Source: Linepithema humile (lineage: Eukaryota; Arthropoda; Insecta; Hymenoptera; Formicidae). From it: 64,000 bases of DNA. How positions within the stretch are numbered: position 1 is the first letter of the stretch; every line of letters begins with the position of its first letter. Location: contig NC_090128.1 of assembly GCF_040581485.1 (NCBI RefSeq), positions 3,720,001 through 3,784,000 of the forward strand. Direction: 5' to 3'. Both the position numbers and the translations under genes were made by a program. A model generated the notes under the pieces. That model did no database searches. It was not told the origin of the DNA and was given only the letters and a program-made list of their open reading frames with translations. Of this stretch, positions 47,431 to 61,838 are shown in pieces.

Positions 47431-48954
47431 CACCGCAACGATACTAAAATATAATCTCAACCAGTGATGTTCTGGTATTAGAATACTTTAATTTTATAAT
47501 TCTATGATACATTAAAAGTGATGAATTTTGCACCTTCGCGAAATTTCTTTCCCAAGCGAAAATCGACGTCGTTATTATTAGCTCATCGTTAAAAAATTCT
47601 GACGTGAGCTTCTGAGGCATCCTATATATGTGCGCGCATCGCGTACGAGCGATCTCCCACTCATCAATTACAGCTCTAATCATCTCGTCGTTTTTCATTT
47701 TGTTAACGCAACGAAGATAAATTTCCGCCGATGCTTCCGAAGATAAGCGTCGAGATAAGAGACGAGCGAAGGAGAAGTGTATGGTCTCGGTGGAAATGAT
47801 ACGCGATATACGGAAGTGGTAATGGCGGAGTAGCAATCGCACGCGTACACGTACAGTTGATGCATATAAACGCGGATTGATTTTTTTTTCTCTTTTCCAT
47901 ATTTTCCACATTTTCGTCTCTCTTTGCCTCCTCCCTTTTTTCTCTCTTTTCCCGCCCGCTCGCGTTTACTCTATTACTTTGTTACAGGACTACTTGGTTG
48001 TTTATTTTCTTTTCTCTTTTACCTTTTTTTATTTCCGTTCTCTCTTTTCATTCTCCTCGCGTTTATTCCCCCCCCCCCCCTTTCGCCTCTTTTTCTTTTA
48101 TTTTCGTTCTCTTCGTTACTAACCACACACAACGAGGTATCCGTACTTTAGACTTTTCGACTACTAAGTTAGAGAATAAGCGTAGAAATGTATCACACTA
48201 GAGACTTGTACATTACTTTAAATGCGTAGGTAGGTATAATACCTTCTTGTTTACTTCTTTTTTTTTTTATTGCGTTTTTCCGCTTTTTTTCTTTTTACAG
48301 CATTTTCTCGCGTTTTCTCACTGCTCTGACCTATTCGTAATAACGTTAGCGTAGTAGTTAGTTGGTTTGGCTAGCCTCGTGTTTCCCACCAGTTTCCCTC
48401 CGCGGACTCCCACGATCCTCCGAAACCCGGAAAGAGGACACTACGTTTGAGAGAAAGAGAGAGAAAGAGAGATGGATAAAAAGAAAAAAAGAAAAAGAGG
48501 GAAGAACAAAGAATACAGATAGGCAGACAGGAAGAGAGAGAGGGGGGTGGGAGCAGGAGAGAGAGAGAGATATCAATTTATTGATCTGGGGCAAACCCCG
48601 CCAGAACAAGACAAACAAGATATTCAACAGGTAAATCGCGCGTACCGGTGTAACTATCGGAAAAGGTATCATAAAACTAACACGTTGGAAAAAAAGAAAT
48701 AAAACGATATTAACAATAATATATAACAATAGTCAATAGGAAAAGAGAGAAAGAAAGGGATTTGGATGCAAATTTTTATTTGGAAAGTATTTAGAAAGCG
48801 TATTTTAATAGGCTATTAAGATTTAGAGCTCAGATTTCGAACTCGAATACGTCTCTGAGAAAGTAAAATAAGAAGGAAGTGTTTAATATTTACAAGCGAA
48901 AGATATTCGAAGCAGAAACTTGGAGAAAAGAACACACGAAAGAAAACCGAAACG

Positions 48955-48957
<3 letters not shown>

Positions 48958-48994
<37 letters not shown>

Positions 48995-49012
48995 GGGAAA
49001 GAGAGAGAGAGA
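48958..49012. repeat. (GA)n microsatellite
   Basis: About 16 GA units, a short G/A interruption and further GA units. Confidence 0.95.
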
Positions 49013-51063
49013 GGGACGAGGATTTATGGAATAGTTTCCCTAATCCTGTACATCGGTGTATTTTGATCGTCTCTTTTGGATACTTCAAGATGGATTTTAA
49101 CTAAAAATTAAAAAAAAAAAAAATTTAGTTGCTAATTTTTGTTTAGAAAGCACATGTTGATCAATTTAAAATTTTGGATGAGAAGAATTGGTCTGAAAAA
49201 ATTAAAAAGAAGAGCGAGTGGAAGATGTTGGCAGAGAAGAAAGAGATAGAGAGAAAAAGTCAACAAGAACAGAGAGAAATACAAAAAAAGTGAAATGAGG
49301 AAAGAGGAGTCAGAGAGGCAGAGGACAAAAAAGGGAACGTCACACAGCGTTAAACGATAAGCGGAAAAGAGGGGACAGAGGTGTCGTAGACGGGACCTTT
49401 GACACGAGACACACGTCAGGCATACAAAGTCCACGGCGACATGATGCCAGGAAGAGAGAGAGAGACAGAGAGAAAGTCAGAACCTTGTCCTGCCGTCATT
49501 TTTGAAACGAGGTCGGAACGGTGTTACAAGACGCTAGAAGAATCTTCCCTCCCGTCCGAGATACGTTGTTTCCATCGTTTCCATTCGGAAAGTTATAAAT
49601 GATTGGTGAAATTGCCTCCCGAATGTGTCCCTCTGATTTGAAAAATCGGCAATAAAGACAAATCGCGTTGGGTCTCCTAAGTCAGAAGATTGAAGACACG
49701 TTAATCGCGAGGAATTGTTTTCTCGCACTCTCTCGCGCGAAGATATATCCTTCGTTTATCTGAAAGGATTCTTCCCGAAAGACAGGCTTATTGTCAGTTT
49801 GCGAAATTAAGAGTCGACATTTCTTTTTTCTCTCATGTAATTCGTCTCTCGAAAATGGAAAAGGCCTTTTTTTATCTGACGAAACTCTAATCTCTCGCTT
49901 TCAATGGGCAAAAAGTCTAACCTTTATATTTATACATATATATGTATAATATAGAACGATGTTTGTACCGTAAACAAGATTTTTTTGAAGAACTTTTCCA
50001 GAAAAATATTCTCCACGAAAAAAAGTATTTTATTATTAAAAATAGAATTTCAATTAGCGCTAATAGACTTTGATTCTCGATACAATTAGTTCTTGAAACG
50101 TGACGTTAATACAATTAATTTATTCGATTAAGAATTAAAAACACCACGGTATCTTAAATATGAAAATTGATAGAAATCTAAATATTTTATATTTTTATAC
50201 AGATGAGTAAATACGCCTACGTTACTGTTATATTTTGTCCAAATATACTTTTTATTTCGTTCGGAAAGAGAAGTTTTTCAGGAATAACAGCGAAAGGATT
50301 AATTTGCATCGATTGCGCAGATGTGTGCCGTTCTGCTCGAACGCGTCACGCGGGCGAAATCAGAAAATCGAAGTAAAGTCGAGGCGCGAGATTACTCTTT
50401 CTTGTCTTAAGAGGACTCTTTATTTCAGTCGAGAAAATCAAGGACGCATCGATCGCGCGCGCTTAGCTTTTCCTTTCGTTCTGAGAGAGCGCCCTTCGTG
50501 TTAATTAGCAACACCGCAGACGCCATCGATCGCACCGACTTTTCCTTTCACTTCGAACGCGCGCCCTTCGTCCTAGTTAAAAAGCTAACGTGTCACATCG
50601 ATCGCCGTCCGCGCACCCTTTTTCTCCCTTTTATATACCGGAAGGACGATTGCCCTCGTTTCGAAAAATCAAGAACCCACGGACGGACGTTCGCTTTACG
50701 CTTCGCCCAATTTATCTGTGCTGAATAAAAGTGGAACGGTTGACATCGATGTCCTCTTATAATATTAAATCTTATGAAACTGTCATCAGACGTCCCCGTT
50801 TTCTTCATATCGATCACTCGGAATTTTCCTTTTCGTTCCGAGGGCTTTCCCCCGGTGAACGAATCGAAGATCAAGCGCAACATCGATCCGCCGACCCTTC
50901 GCCGTGCTGAATAAACGCGCCGATCGCCGCAAAGTTCGATGCCGGCGCGGAATGAAAGCGGAATTTCATCGCGCCGACGAACCGTGGCATCGAAAACAAA
51001 GAGCTCTCGACGTGCATACCGCTATAGGGATAGAGGCGTATAGGGTGTAAAAGGGAGCAAGAG

Positions 51064-51068
<5 letters not shown>

Positions 51069-51101
<33 letters not shown>

Positions 51102-51102
51102 G
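51069..51102. repeat. (GA)n microsatellite
   Basis: About 14 GA units with imperfect edges. Confidence 0.93.
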
Positions 51103-51390
51103 AAATGCATTTTATCGATATGAGTGAAAGAGAAGGAGAAAGGGGGGCAAGCTGACGGGTGAAGGTAGAAAGAGATAAAAGGAGAGAAATGGATTTTATC
51201 GATACGAAGCGGAGAGACGGAGATGAAGAGAGAGAGAGAGTGAGAGGGGGGGGGGGGGTAGGGCAGAGAGGTACACGAGTGCACGGAGAAATGTCGAGGT
51301 TGTCAAACGGTAGGTAGACGGTATCGATTGGTCGCATGCAGGCCTCGGTTCGCTCACACAGGGGCGTATTCGGTGGACATTCGATGGTGT

Positions 51391-51393
51391 CTA

Positions 51394-51434
<41 letters not shown>

Positions 51435-51456
51435 CTATATCTCTCTCTCTCCCCCC
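51391..51456. repeat. Compound (CT)n-(TATC)n microsatellite
   Basis: A CT run is followed by about six TATC units and another CT run, ending in a C tract. Confidence 0.95.
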
Positions 51457-51724
51457 TTCTTCTCCGTCTCTCTTCATCGCACGTTGGCGATTTTTGCCGG
51501 ATCGATCGCAGTCGAGTCGTCGTCGTTATCATCGTCGTCGTCGTCGTTCTCATCGCATCGTTGCTTATGCGAGATGCAAAAGGCGTGGTCCATTTTTCAG
51601 AATCGTTCGCTCGAAACGCATTCACATCATTAAGAGAAAAAAATCGAATCCTTTAGGAAATATATAGGGTAGGGCTTGAAAAGTATGTTGAAATGTTTCG
51701 TTGCTTCTCCCGATTTCTATCGAA

Positions 51725-51850
51725 CTGGATGGGAAAAAGGATATAAGATATAATAAAAAAAAAGGAATATAATATAATTATATATAACTTTTTCACATGT
51801 ATAATTAAATTTTACATTTAATTATATATTATATCCTTATATCCTTTCTT
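51725..51850. repeat. AT-rich hairpin (GGATATAA ... TTATATCC)
   Basis: AGGATATAAGATATAATA and GGAATATAATATAATTATAT on the left face TTAATTATATATTATATCC and TTATATCC on the right, giving an imperfect stem of about 25 bp. Confidence 0.5.
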
Positions 51851-53256
51851 GGATTTTGCTCGCTCACTCAACGCGACACGGCGAATGCCGTACAATACAT
51901 CCGTAGAATAAGAATATAATTTAATTAATGTAATCGATGCCGCGCGATGTCGCATATTTGTCGCATAAAAATGCACTGTGCACAGCAATAATACAATTCG
52001 CTGCGCCTTTTGCTTGTGTAATCACGCGCGTTGATGTAAATCGCGATGTAAAATAAGTGGCTAATCATTAATGTAATTTGGAGCGCCTTGCATAACGCGC
52101 GCATCGTCTGTGACATCTGTCTTGCACAATTGTTAGCGCGCGTGTATGAAGTGCAATGAAAATATTCTGACAGAAGTTCCTTTATGAAATTTTTCCAAGA
52201 ATTGTTTAGGGAAGACACTCTTCGCGAGAAAAGCACTTCATTGTTTGAAAAATTTGATTATCGCATTTCATAATTAATTACACTTTGATATAATTAATTT
52301 TTCTGATCGAGGATCAAAGATATCGCGTTATGCACAAAATGTTGGATATTTACGTGATAACATGTTTGACAATCATTCCGTCTAAATATTCACTCGGTGC
52401 GACGTAACACGCGTGTTGAAACGTTAAATAACAATTCGTAAAACTTGGTCAAGAACATGCTAATGACATCTTGACACATCGTGTATCAGGAAAGTGCATT
52501 TGTTTATACGAACTCCGCGACGCAGCGCTAACAAATTCTCCTCGCAGTCGCACAGACACGCTCGAGAAAAACATGCGTGCTCTTTGTTCCTTTCCGTAAC
52601 CCCGAACTGTCGAGTGACCCCAATCATTCCTCCCTTGGCAATTGATTCGTTTCATTGAGCGAGCGAGCGAAATCCGCCGTGGAAATTCGCGACGTACGCA
52701 TCCCGAGAGGACAAAGTCGAATGGCGCAGGAGGAGAAAGGAACGAGGAAGAACGTGATCGCGGGATCGAAATGGACCCTCTTCTTCCCATTATATCGCTT
52801 TCTATTCGCTCGGCTCTACCTGCGGTCGGGATCGGATCGCTCTTTCTCTCCTCCCTTTATGGATGAAAAATTAAAACAGCGTTTAATAAATTTCTGCTTC
52901 CTTTCTATCCCAAAGTCTCGTGACGTTGAATATTTTAGGAACAAACTGCACCCTAGACACACATCTTTAATGTTGGAACCGCGTTTTTTTTTTTTTTTTT
53001 TTCTTTTTTCTAAAGTTAAATATACGCTGGAAAAAAATATCAGACTTAAATTTAAAAGCTATTCGGAGTCGTATCTAAAGGTCTCGAGATTTCGTAGATA
53101 TGTAATAAAAAAATATCACTATTTTAAATAAAATAACAGAACATTGAAGATCCGAGATAGAAAATGACCGCCGCGATTCTAGTGTTAAAACATTCCCTGC
53201 ACTTCACTTATCTTTCACATCGACCCTTAGATTACCCTCTTCGATCTTTCGATAAT

Positions 53257-53259
<3 letters not shown>

Positions 53260-53294
<35 letters not shown>

Positions 53295-53311
53295 CCCCCT
53301 CTCTCTCTTTC
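53260..53311. repeat. (CT)n microsatellite
   Basis: Two CT runs split by TTT and by a C tract. Confidence 0.9.
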
Positions 53312-53769
53312 TTCGTCTCGCCCTTCGCGAGGGAGCGAGCCCCTTGTCTCCGGGTTCCTGGACCGGGCGTGTCCGCGGAGAGGGAGGGAAACGCCGGTCG
53401 GCGAGTCGGCGGGGAATAGGAGGGATCCGGAGGTTCCACACGGAAAAAGCCTTAGGTATATCTTTACGAGCGGAGCCATAAAAGCCGTGGGAGTTCCTCG
53501 TCCATCCGTTCGTTCGCCGATTAACTCTCTTCCTTGTGGGGTATACGGTATGGACCGCGCTACGAGCAGCGGCTGCGATCCTTATTGTCGTATATTCTTC
53601 GAGCCCGTATAACACAGACGGCTAGTACAGATAGTCGTTGGTACGTGTACGACTACCGGTCGCTCTTCACTCTATCGCTCTTTCTCGCACTCTCTTTTCT
53701 ACGCCGCTGCACGCGGTGTACAGCTCTCCAAGACGGCGGCGGCCGAATCCCTCGGGATTCGTCCGTACG

Positions 53770-53812
53770 CATACACACACACACACGCGCGCGCGCGCGC
53801 ACGCGCACGCAA
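53770..53812. repeat. (CA)n-(CG)n compound microsatellite
   Basis: CA units pass into alternating CG units with a few CACG steps. Alternating purine-pyrimidine of this kind can adopt Z-DNA. Confidence 0.85.
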
Positions 53813-56800
53813 GCATCGGTCGGTGTTTTCTAACTCTTTGACGCGCTTTCGGAGTTGTCACGACAATTCTAAGCATCGTGCACAACTTCAATGACAAACA
53901 CTTTTCATTCCCGTATCTCGTGTATCTCGCATTAAATGCAGTTGAAGAATTTTATCACAAGTAAGATATTTGCTTGGAAGTCTCTGAGTAATAAAATGGG
54001 ATGTATGGCGATCTTTGTCATACGAGATGTTTAACATCTCGAACAGTGCGCCATTCTCGACGGGCGGACTTTGCAAATAGATTTCACTTATTAGAGGTTT
54101 TATGGACTTCCGGTTGCGTCACGACGAATAAAATGTTTTTATCGCGCCGGCAAAATCGATGTCAATAATGTCGCGCATCGGCACGGAAAGATCCTCGCGC
54201 TTATTCTCCGAACGCGAAATGTGAGGGACATCTTTCCGTGACTAGAGAATAGGCGTAGTGAATTGTACTCATAACGGTTTCGAGTCCTGTGAATCGAACC
54301 TCGGATTATATTTTATTCTCCGTCAAGAATGGCGCATTGCGTGCCGCGGCACCGAACGCACATAATGCGAACATTCACGCGCTCTTCCTCCCCGTAGCGC
54401 GTCCGGAGTGTGTGCGGACCGATTCACGCTCGTGAATTTCGGTGAACGAACGAATGAATGAAGAGGCGCTCGCGCGCTGCTATTGTGAATGCATCAGCGC
54501 TCCGTACTCGGGGTCCGACCCTTCGGCAATCATTTTTCAGCGGTGTGCGAAAACCAAGACGAATCCTGCCGCGCGATCCTGTCGGAGAATCGAGCGAGTT
54601 CGCCGACGAGTCGTCGCTTCCTCGTTCAATCTGAATGAAAACAGAGCGAGAGAAGCCGAAGGGAAAAGTTTTTCGCGCAGCGATCCGCGCGGCGGGTTTT
54701 CGCGCATTAAACAGGCGCGTCGCGGAGTGGGAGAAATTTGAAAAATACTATCCGGTTACATTTACGCGATAAAAATTGTGGGTGCAACAGAAGCGAAATT
54801 TTATTCCTCTCGGGCTCTCGCACACATTTATAGATCGACAATTGCCGTGCGCCCCTCGTTTAAGCCCGGATTACGCGGCGCTTTTTCGCGCCGGCAACCG
54901 GCGCGCTTTTTCGTCAACCCTACGTCACGCTCGATCGAATTTTTCCACATCACGCGCGACTCGACTGGCAGAGATATTCGTCCTGATAAAGGGACGCGTA
55001 ACCGGTTTGAAAGAAAATTTTCAGCGGGGTAAGTCGCGATGGCGCCTCTTTTTGCAAGTGACAAAAACCTCGGGAACGCTCCGAATATTTATTCATTCAA
55101 GTTGCACTAGAGCCACTATCTTTCCACTCGCGAATTCTATGAAAAGTTTAGAGTCCTCTCAATAGCACTTTGTAGAAGACTTATCACAAGTTTCTAACCT
55201 TTGACATTTGATATCTTGATAATTAAGTTAAATTTGTTTCAACACAAAGTTGAATTAATTGAACGGTAAAAGTTTGCCATTTCTCATCAATTTTTCACGC
55301 ACTCGACACATCTATTTAGCTTGTTATAAGATTTTTTTATATATATTTAATAAAAATATATACGCGTATATAATACATACAACAATAAAATAATGAACAG
55401 GTGAAACAAAGATAGTAAATCCACAGCGTGCAAAAGAAAAATGAGCAGGCAAGCCTCCCCGGAATCGTATCCCAATGCAATTTGAATGCTAAATTCTGCA
55501 CGTCGCAAACGGCGGAACTTCGTAGCATCGCTTCGCGTAGCAAAAAGATAAAGTCGTGCGTCTGCCGGCATAATCGCGCGTGACATACACACACACACAT
55601 ACACACATTAATACAAGCACGTTCACAGACGCGCTTTTGTGCGGTTTTTTCCGCGGCAGGCAGAACCGAAAAAGCGTCGCGCGATCCGGGCTTTAAAGCC
55701 GCACGGGTATCCCGGAACTCGTAACAGCGCACAGTGACTCTCTGTGTTCGCCACCCCGCTGTGCTTTCACAAGTGCTCGCACACAGAGCAAGAAAGAAGC
55801 ACGGGGAGAGAGAGAGAGAGAGAGAGGGGGGGAGAAAAAGAGAAAGAAACTTCCTTCCCTCTCCGTTCTTCTCTTTCACTCTGTCTCCCAGACAAGCTTA
55901 ACTCGTTAAACAGACCGAGCGTGTCTTCTGGTTCTCTTCGGATCGCGGCGAGCGATAAGCGAGCAGTTATCCGCGTCCACCGGCGGCCGGTTGAATCGAT
56001 ACTGTTGTCCCGGTTCGATCTACGCGCGCGCGATCGGTTCCTCTTCTCTCGTCCCTCCCCCCCCCCTTCCCCCCCGTTTCTAATCCGTTCCTCGTTAGGA
56101 ATACATGGTACCGTTTCACCGTCGTCAGATACGCACTTCCGTTCGGCGAAAACGAGATGTCCCGCGCGGGAGGGCGTCGGAATCGAATCAATACGGCGGC
56201 GGCATCTTTCGCCGATAGACGGATCCAAGAGGAATGACCAAGCTCGCAGAAGTAAATCGCTAAATAAAAGATAGATTGCGTTCGAAGTTTCGCTGCTTTA
56301 GAGTCGCTGCCAGCCCGAGCCACCCGGAAACCGGAAGCGCCGGATCCGTCTACGGAGAATGGGTTCAGTTATCCGGTTAATAATGATCGATGGCGTCTTC
56401 GGAGACGCAGACGGCGTCACGGGAAAATTATTCTAACGGCCGAATATACCTCCCCCTGCCTGCAGCTTGACGTATTCTTAATAACGGGAGGATTGCCTGA
56501 TCCCGAATAAGTAATGAGTCGAAGTTAGCGGCAGGCAGGCAAGGACGAAGAACAATACCTCTAAAGCAATATTCTGAGTCCCGTGAGTTCGAAGTTCAGC
56601 ACAATCGGGCGCACAAATGACATCCGGTGCATTCAACGATTTCTCTGTAATATTTAACGAGCGCATCTTTTAATTTACACAACGAATTGTGTATGTTCAA
56701 CCGTTAGTCGCGAAAAAGAAAAAAAATGATCGATGAGTTGTGTGTCGTGAAATGGTTTTCACGAGCGTCCTCGATGTACGATAATCCTCGGTTTTTTTAT

Positions 56801-56952
56801 CTAATGAAATATTCTTGTCACAATGCGGACGCATTGGGCACCATTAGCGTGCGAAATTGTACAAGGATCGTTCAGTGGTATTGCGTCAAGCTGTATACTC
56901 ATCGCACATTTACAATCTTTTTCGGCTTATCAGAAAATTTGCATTTCGATCT

Positions 56953-56953
<1 letters not shown>

Positions 56954-56988
<35 letters not shown>
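56954..56988. repeat. Poly-T run, 35 bases
   Basis: Thirty-five consecutive T. I see no retroelement body next to it, so it is more likely slippage than a retroposon tail. Its length in the assembly may be unreliable. Confidence 0.9.
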
Positions 56989-59006
56989 CGAGCGTGTATT
57001 TTATTTCCGACGGTGCGAATTCGTTAATTCGCGGCCCTTCGCGCTGTCTCGACTTTCGCCGAACGGTCGACCACATTCTCACGAAAAAAAAAGCACGCTT
57101 CATTCGTCTTCTCCCATCGCACGGACATATGGACTCTCACTCGCTTAGACGATAGCGTATTGCAAGTATTTTTTTTTTTTCTTTTTTTTTTAACGTACAT
57201 TACACGATATAGGCTTTCTTGCTCAGTCAGTAGTTTAAGGGCGTTCTCTAGCTCGTACATGTACAGAGTGGCCCAGCGTCGGCGGTTTTGGCGACGTAAT
57301 GGGGAGTATCGATCCGTTTAAACCCGAGCGGGATCCCGGGATCGATATTCCTCCTCGCCGGCGGAAACGCGCGATCGCACGCCCTCGTTCTCCCCGGCTT
57401 CTCCCGATTCCTCGGGACATCCGGGTTTCTGGCGAACTTCAAACGAGATTCCGAGATTATACGGCGAATTGAAATCGTTACGTTATTTACGATCCCGAGG
57501 CGTGATTCCGCTCGGTGCGCGAGGAAATCGGCTGAGAACTGGCGCTCGGGAAAAACGCGTCTTCCCGAGCCCCGACACTTGACCCCGCGAATCGCCGATC
57601 TTCGCCGGGCCGCTCCGTACATACTATACATATACATATATGTTAATAATTTGAGGCAGTTTACGTCACTTTTTTTTAAGGCCGAGTTAACAGTAGTGAA
57701 CTATAAGGTATGTGTGTGTATTGTGCGCGCGGCGCGCACTATCGCTCGGCCATGTTCACAGCGAGCAGGCGGCTTTACGGATGAAGGTACGGGGAGCGGA
57801 AGGGGCGATGGTGGTGAACGAGGGGGGCGAAGAGGAGGTGAAACGATGATCGTTCGGTATAGGAAGCACGGCGGTCTCGAAAAATTTGGCGATTTCGCTA
57901 CGAAACGAGAGCGTTCGCGTTTTTTTTTTTCCTCCCTCTTTTTTTTTTTAACGAGCACAGGCAGTCGCTTTCGCCCCCCTGCCCCCTCTGTTTTACTCCT
58001 TCCTCTGACCTCCCCGTGCACTCTTCCTCCCTCTGCAGCCGTTTGATGTGTGTGAGAATCCTCGGCTTTTTTTATCTAGCGCGCGAGCGAAGCGGACAGA
58101 ATGTGCCGTAGATTATTTTCACAAGCGACAGGCGGGGTGAAAGGACGAGAAGGGAGGGAGTGCGAGTGCGCAGGGAAGGGTACGCGGTTTAGTTTTTCCC
58201 GGGCACGTTGCGACTCGGGGGGATGCCGCTTTCGTTGGCATCGGTCGACGCTCAAGCGCGATGGGTGTGGATTTCTTTCGTCGCTCCGCGCCTACGGGGT
58301 GTCCCGATTACGTAGCGCCATTATCTCTCGGGGGCGGAAGGGAAATTCGATTTCACGTAAGTCGAATGAGCAGGTCTGCCAACCGTTTCCGCGCGCCGAG
58401 CAGTTCTTGCGCATAATATTTTAAGCCGACTACCGCTCAAACGTGCTTCCTCTTTCAACGGTATTACGATAAGTACAGTAAAATAGGATACTTCGTCACA
58501 AATGAGTTCGAAACGAAAGTGGGTTGGAGAGAAATGGACAAAAAAGAATTGTACATGTCGTCCGTGTGTAAAATCGCGCACCTTGTACATTACACCCTTT
58601 ATGCAACAAGGCGGTAAAGGGAAGCGGGCTCCCGACCTCCCTTCCACTCGAAATAGAGCTCTCACTCGAGCGAGGATTCTTCGCGGACGGAGGATGCGCG
58701 GAGCAATGCGAGGGGGCTGTTTAACGTCCCGCGATATAGAGGTGGCTTCCTCTCTTTCCCTCTGTCTCTCTTTCCCTTTCTCTCTGCGGCAGGCCGGTCG
58801 TTCGGGGTAATAATAATAAATGCGCGGCCAGGGCCCCGTGGAAGCGAACGCGAACGGATATACGGGCCGTACCGGTATACAATATCTAAATGCGAGAAGT
58901 AATACCGGCGATAAAAGAGAACTACGGCGGTATCGCGCGCGGCATGTAACGATCTCGGGACGCCCGTTCGGACAAAGAGCCCGTGGCGTGCCACTGTGCA
59001 GACGTG

Positions 59007-59030
59007 AGTGTGTGTGTGTGTGTGTGTGTG
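59007..59030. repeat. (GT)n microsatellite
   Basis: About 12 GT units directly beside the left end of the TA-flanked element at 59035. Confidence 0.95.
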
Positions 59031-59034
59031 CATA

Positions 59035-59258
59035 CAGGGTGTCCAATTTTATCACGCGATCAATGTATTGCTTCATTTAAAAAAAAGACATTTTTTGATA
59101 ATTTTATTATCTTATTGTGAAATCGGGGGAGAAAGTGCGCTGTTTACTTTTAAAATAATTATTACGTAATTTTCCGTAGCAGAAACTTTCGATTTTTACT
59201 TCTTGAAATTTTTTTGCATATTAATAATTTTATGGACCGATTAAAATGGAACACCCTA
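59035..59258. mobile_element. TA-flanked MITE-like element with (C/T)AGGGTGT ends
   Basis: The left end CAGGGTGTCCAATTTTA and the right end TAAAATGGAACACCCTA are inverted copies, bordered by TA at 59033-59034 and 59259-59260. It shares terminal CAGGGTGTC with the element at 12738-13014 but has a different interior. Non-coding, 224 bases. Confidence 0.65.
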
Positions 59259-61555
59259 TACGTGTGGGCGCGTATTTTCGCAAGTTTGGTAAGTTGCGCG
59301 CGTATCTGCATGCGAGAGCGTGCGAGCGCTCGAACGACGGTGTGTGATAAAATGCGGCGTGTATGTAACGTGTGTTAGATAGGAAGAGGAAGAGAGAGAA
59401 AAAGATTGGGCGGACGTTGCGAATAAGAAGCCCGTTTCTCTCTCGCTTCAACGTTTCAGACGAAGAGAGCGAGTGCTACTTGACAATGAGGCGGTGTCCT
59501 TTTTTTGGCACATCGATCGATGTGTGTGTTTATATGTGTGTGTGTGTGTGTGTATGCGCGCGCGCGTACCGAGCCACAAAGGAGATATTTCGTTCGAAGA
59601 CTAGGACACGACTCCATCCTACCTTCTCTGTTCCTCTTGTCTCTCTTGCTTTATCCAATCCTGACATATTTCTGGTATTTTCCCCTTTTATCTTCTTTAT
59701 TTCATTCAGTCATTATTATTCCTTTAATATCGAGGATGTATGATATCGATTGTCCATTAATTGCACGAATTTTGCATTTATTCATGGAATTTGACCTAGA
59801 ATGTGTAATAAATTCTTGTTTTTTATTTATTCCTTTCGTTCCTTTTATGATAGACTTTTAATTTTTACTAAAAATTCTTTATTTTTGCAGATACATATCT
59901 CAATGTAAAGTATAAATAATTGACGGAACTTCTTATTGATGATTCTAGGACGAACCTTAAAAACCGGACCTTTTTACGTACAAAAGATTTTACGTCCAAA
60001 AGCAAATAAAACAGCGATTGTGTCCCATTTGCTTCAAAAAATTTAAATTAGTTCAAACCTAAGGGCGCTGAAAGATGTCCTTTGCAAGGACGAAAAATGC
60101 TATTTTTATTTTTTAGTCCTTTTTTCTGCCTTTCCACAATGACGTACAGAGATAGCCACTACACGTGCGGAGAAAACTCAAAAGAAGATTGTATCTCGGG
60201 CGTCGGGAAGGCAATTTTTTTTTTCGTTTTTTTCATTTTTTCCGATATTCCACGACAAAACAGGCCCTCCTGACAACAATGACGTACGCTCGTGCGTTTT
60301 CCATTCGTGAAGTCTCTTTGCGCGACCGTAGCGAACGGATTTTATGTACGCGTCTAACGTCGTGCTGCTAGTCGTGAGGGAAAGAGAAAAGAAGAGAAGG
60401 AAAAAAAAAGCAAGAGGGCCTACGGCATCATAAAGTATGGCGGCGTACGGTGTAATAGAGAGAGGGGCGGCCGCGGGCCCGATTTGGTGCGCTTCGAAAA
60501 CGCGCAGCTTGTATTTAACGCGCTTAATTCCTCTTTCTTCCCCGACCCGCCGTTCCCGCCCCGTTTATCGCTGCCTTTTTAAGCGAAACATCGGGTAATG
60601 ACTAATGCCCTTCTGGCTCTTGCTTCATGTCTATTGCTAAATGTGACCATCTCTGCCTTCGCGCGAGACTCAGAATTAGACTCGGGTTACGTTTGGCGGC
60701 TCGAAACACACTACGAAACACAGGTGGAAATAAGAGCCTGATTTTTAAGCTTGTCGGTTTGCGTAGAAACGAAAGTAAAGTAGAATTAAAAAATTCAAGG
60801 TCTTTATATCTCTACAATTATCTCTTGCATATTGAAACGCACCACGCAAGTACACAGAATATATAAAAATGAGGTCTTATAAATTTAGAATGCGTAAAAG
60901 AGATATCTTTATGACGTCAGTAACGAAGGTTAATGAAATATACATAAATATGCATAAATGCACATAAATATAGAAATAACAGGAGTTGAATATAAAAATA
61001 GCGGAACATTGAATTCCTAATTTTATAATCTTTTAAGTGTTCCTAGGCTTGCATCGTTAACAAATGAGTTTGCAAATGGAATGAATAAAAAATAGCATAA
61101 TATAACTCTTTAATTATTTTTTACTTTAAATTGTGAAAGTTTTATTTATTTATTTAATCCCTTGTTTTCAACCAATTTAATGATAGAGATTGATTTTGAA
61201 TACACATTAATATAGAAATAATGGAATCGAATGTAATTGAATCTCATTAAAACTTATTGTCAACGTCGGCGAAATCTTTTCAGCGTGTAATTCGAATATA
61301 CAAAACCAGCACTTTGCTTTCCAAACTTTATGCGGTTTTTAAATATCTCAAGATTTTAAAACCACTAACGAACATCTGTTATCGCGCACAAATTTCCGGC
61401 GATTAGCTCCGGCCGAGACGAAATTGGCTTTCCCGGCGCCACGTGTCGGTGACGACGCCCATCGTGCCCATTTTTCATTCCCAATCCGTGAAGTCCGGCG
61501 ACGTTTCGGAAGCCTTTCCAAAGCCACGACGCTAACTATACGGCATTTCCACGCG

Positions 61556-61582
61556 CGCTCGCTCGCTCGCTCGCTCGCTCGC
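61556..61582. repeat. (CGCT)n microsatellite
   Basis: About six uninterrupted four-base units. Confidence 0.95.
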
Positions 61583-61838
61583 GACGCTCCCTAATTACCT
61601 AATGTCGTGACCGACGTTACATAACGACGAGAAGCGACCAGCGAGGGTTTCAACGAGAGGCACGATAATTCCCCCATCCTCTGCTATACCCCGCGCATCG
61701 GTGTATAAATATCTATCGGCCCCACGTTGAAGTTTAACCCCAGCGACAGTCGTGCCCCGAGCCGTGACGGGCAATGGTCTCTGAGGGGAGGGGAGACGAG
61801 TCAGCAATTATGTATGCTCGCATTAAAACGATCTTTCG

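Larger units (their letters stand above)
47431..53200. other. Microsatellite-rich non-coding region
   Basis: No gene recognised. Pyrimidine-rich plus-strand stretches (47880-48120) and many GA or CT runs dominate. It could be an intron or long untranslated region, but no splice-bounded exon stands out. Confidence 0.5.

Noticed and set aside
47877..48201. Overlapping plus-strand frames rich in Phe, Leu and Ser
   Set aside because: They are translations of polypyrimidine DNA, with no domain.
54265..54305. tRNA-like TTCGAGTCC and GAATCGAACCTC strings
   Set aside because: No cloverleaf can be drawn around them: the acceptor and anticodon arms are missing.
53164..59861. Many 60-250-aa frames on both strands
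   Set aside because: They are low-complexity translations of CT, GT and CG repeats or CpG-rich DNA. None has protein-like composition or conserved motifs.
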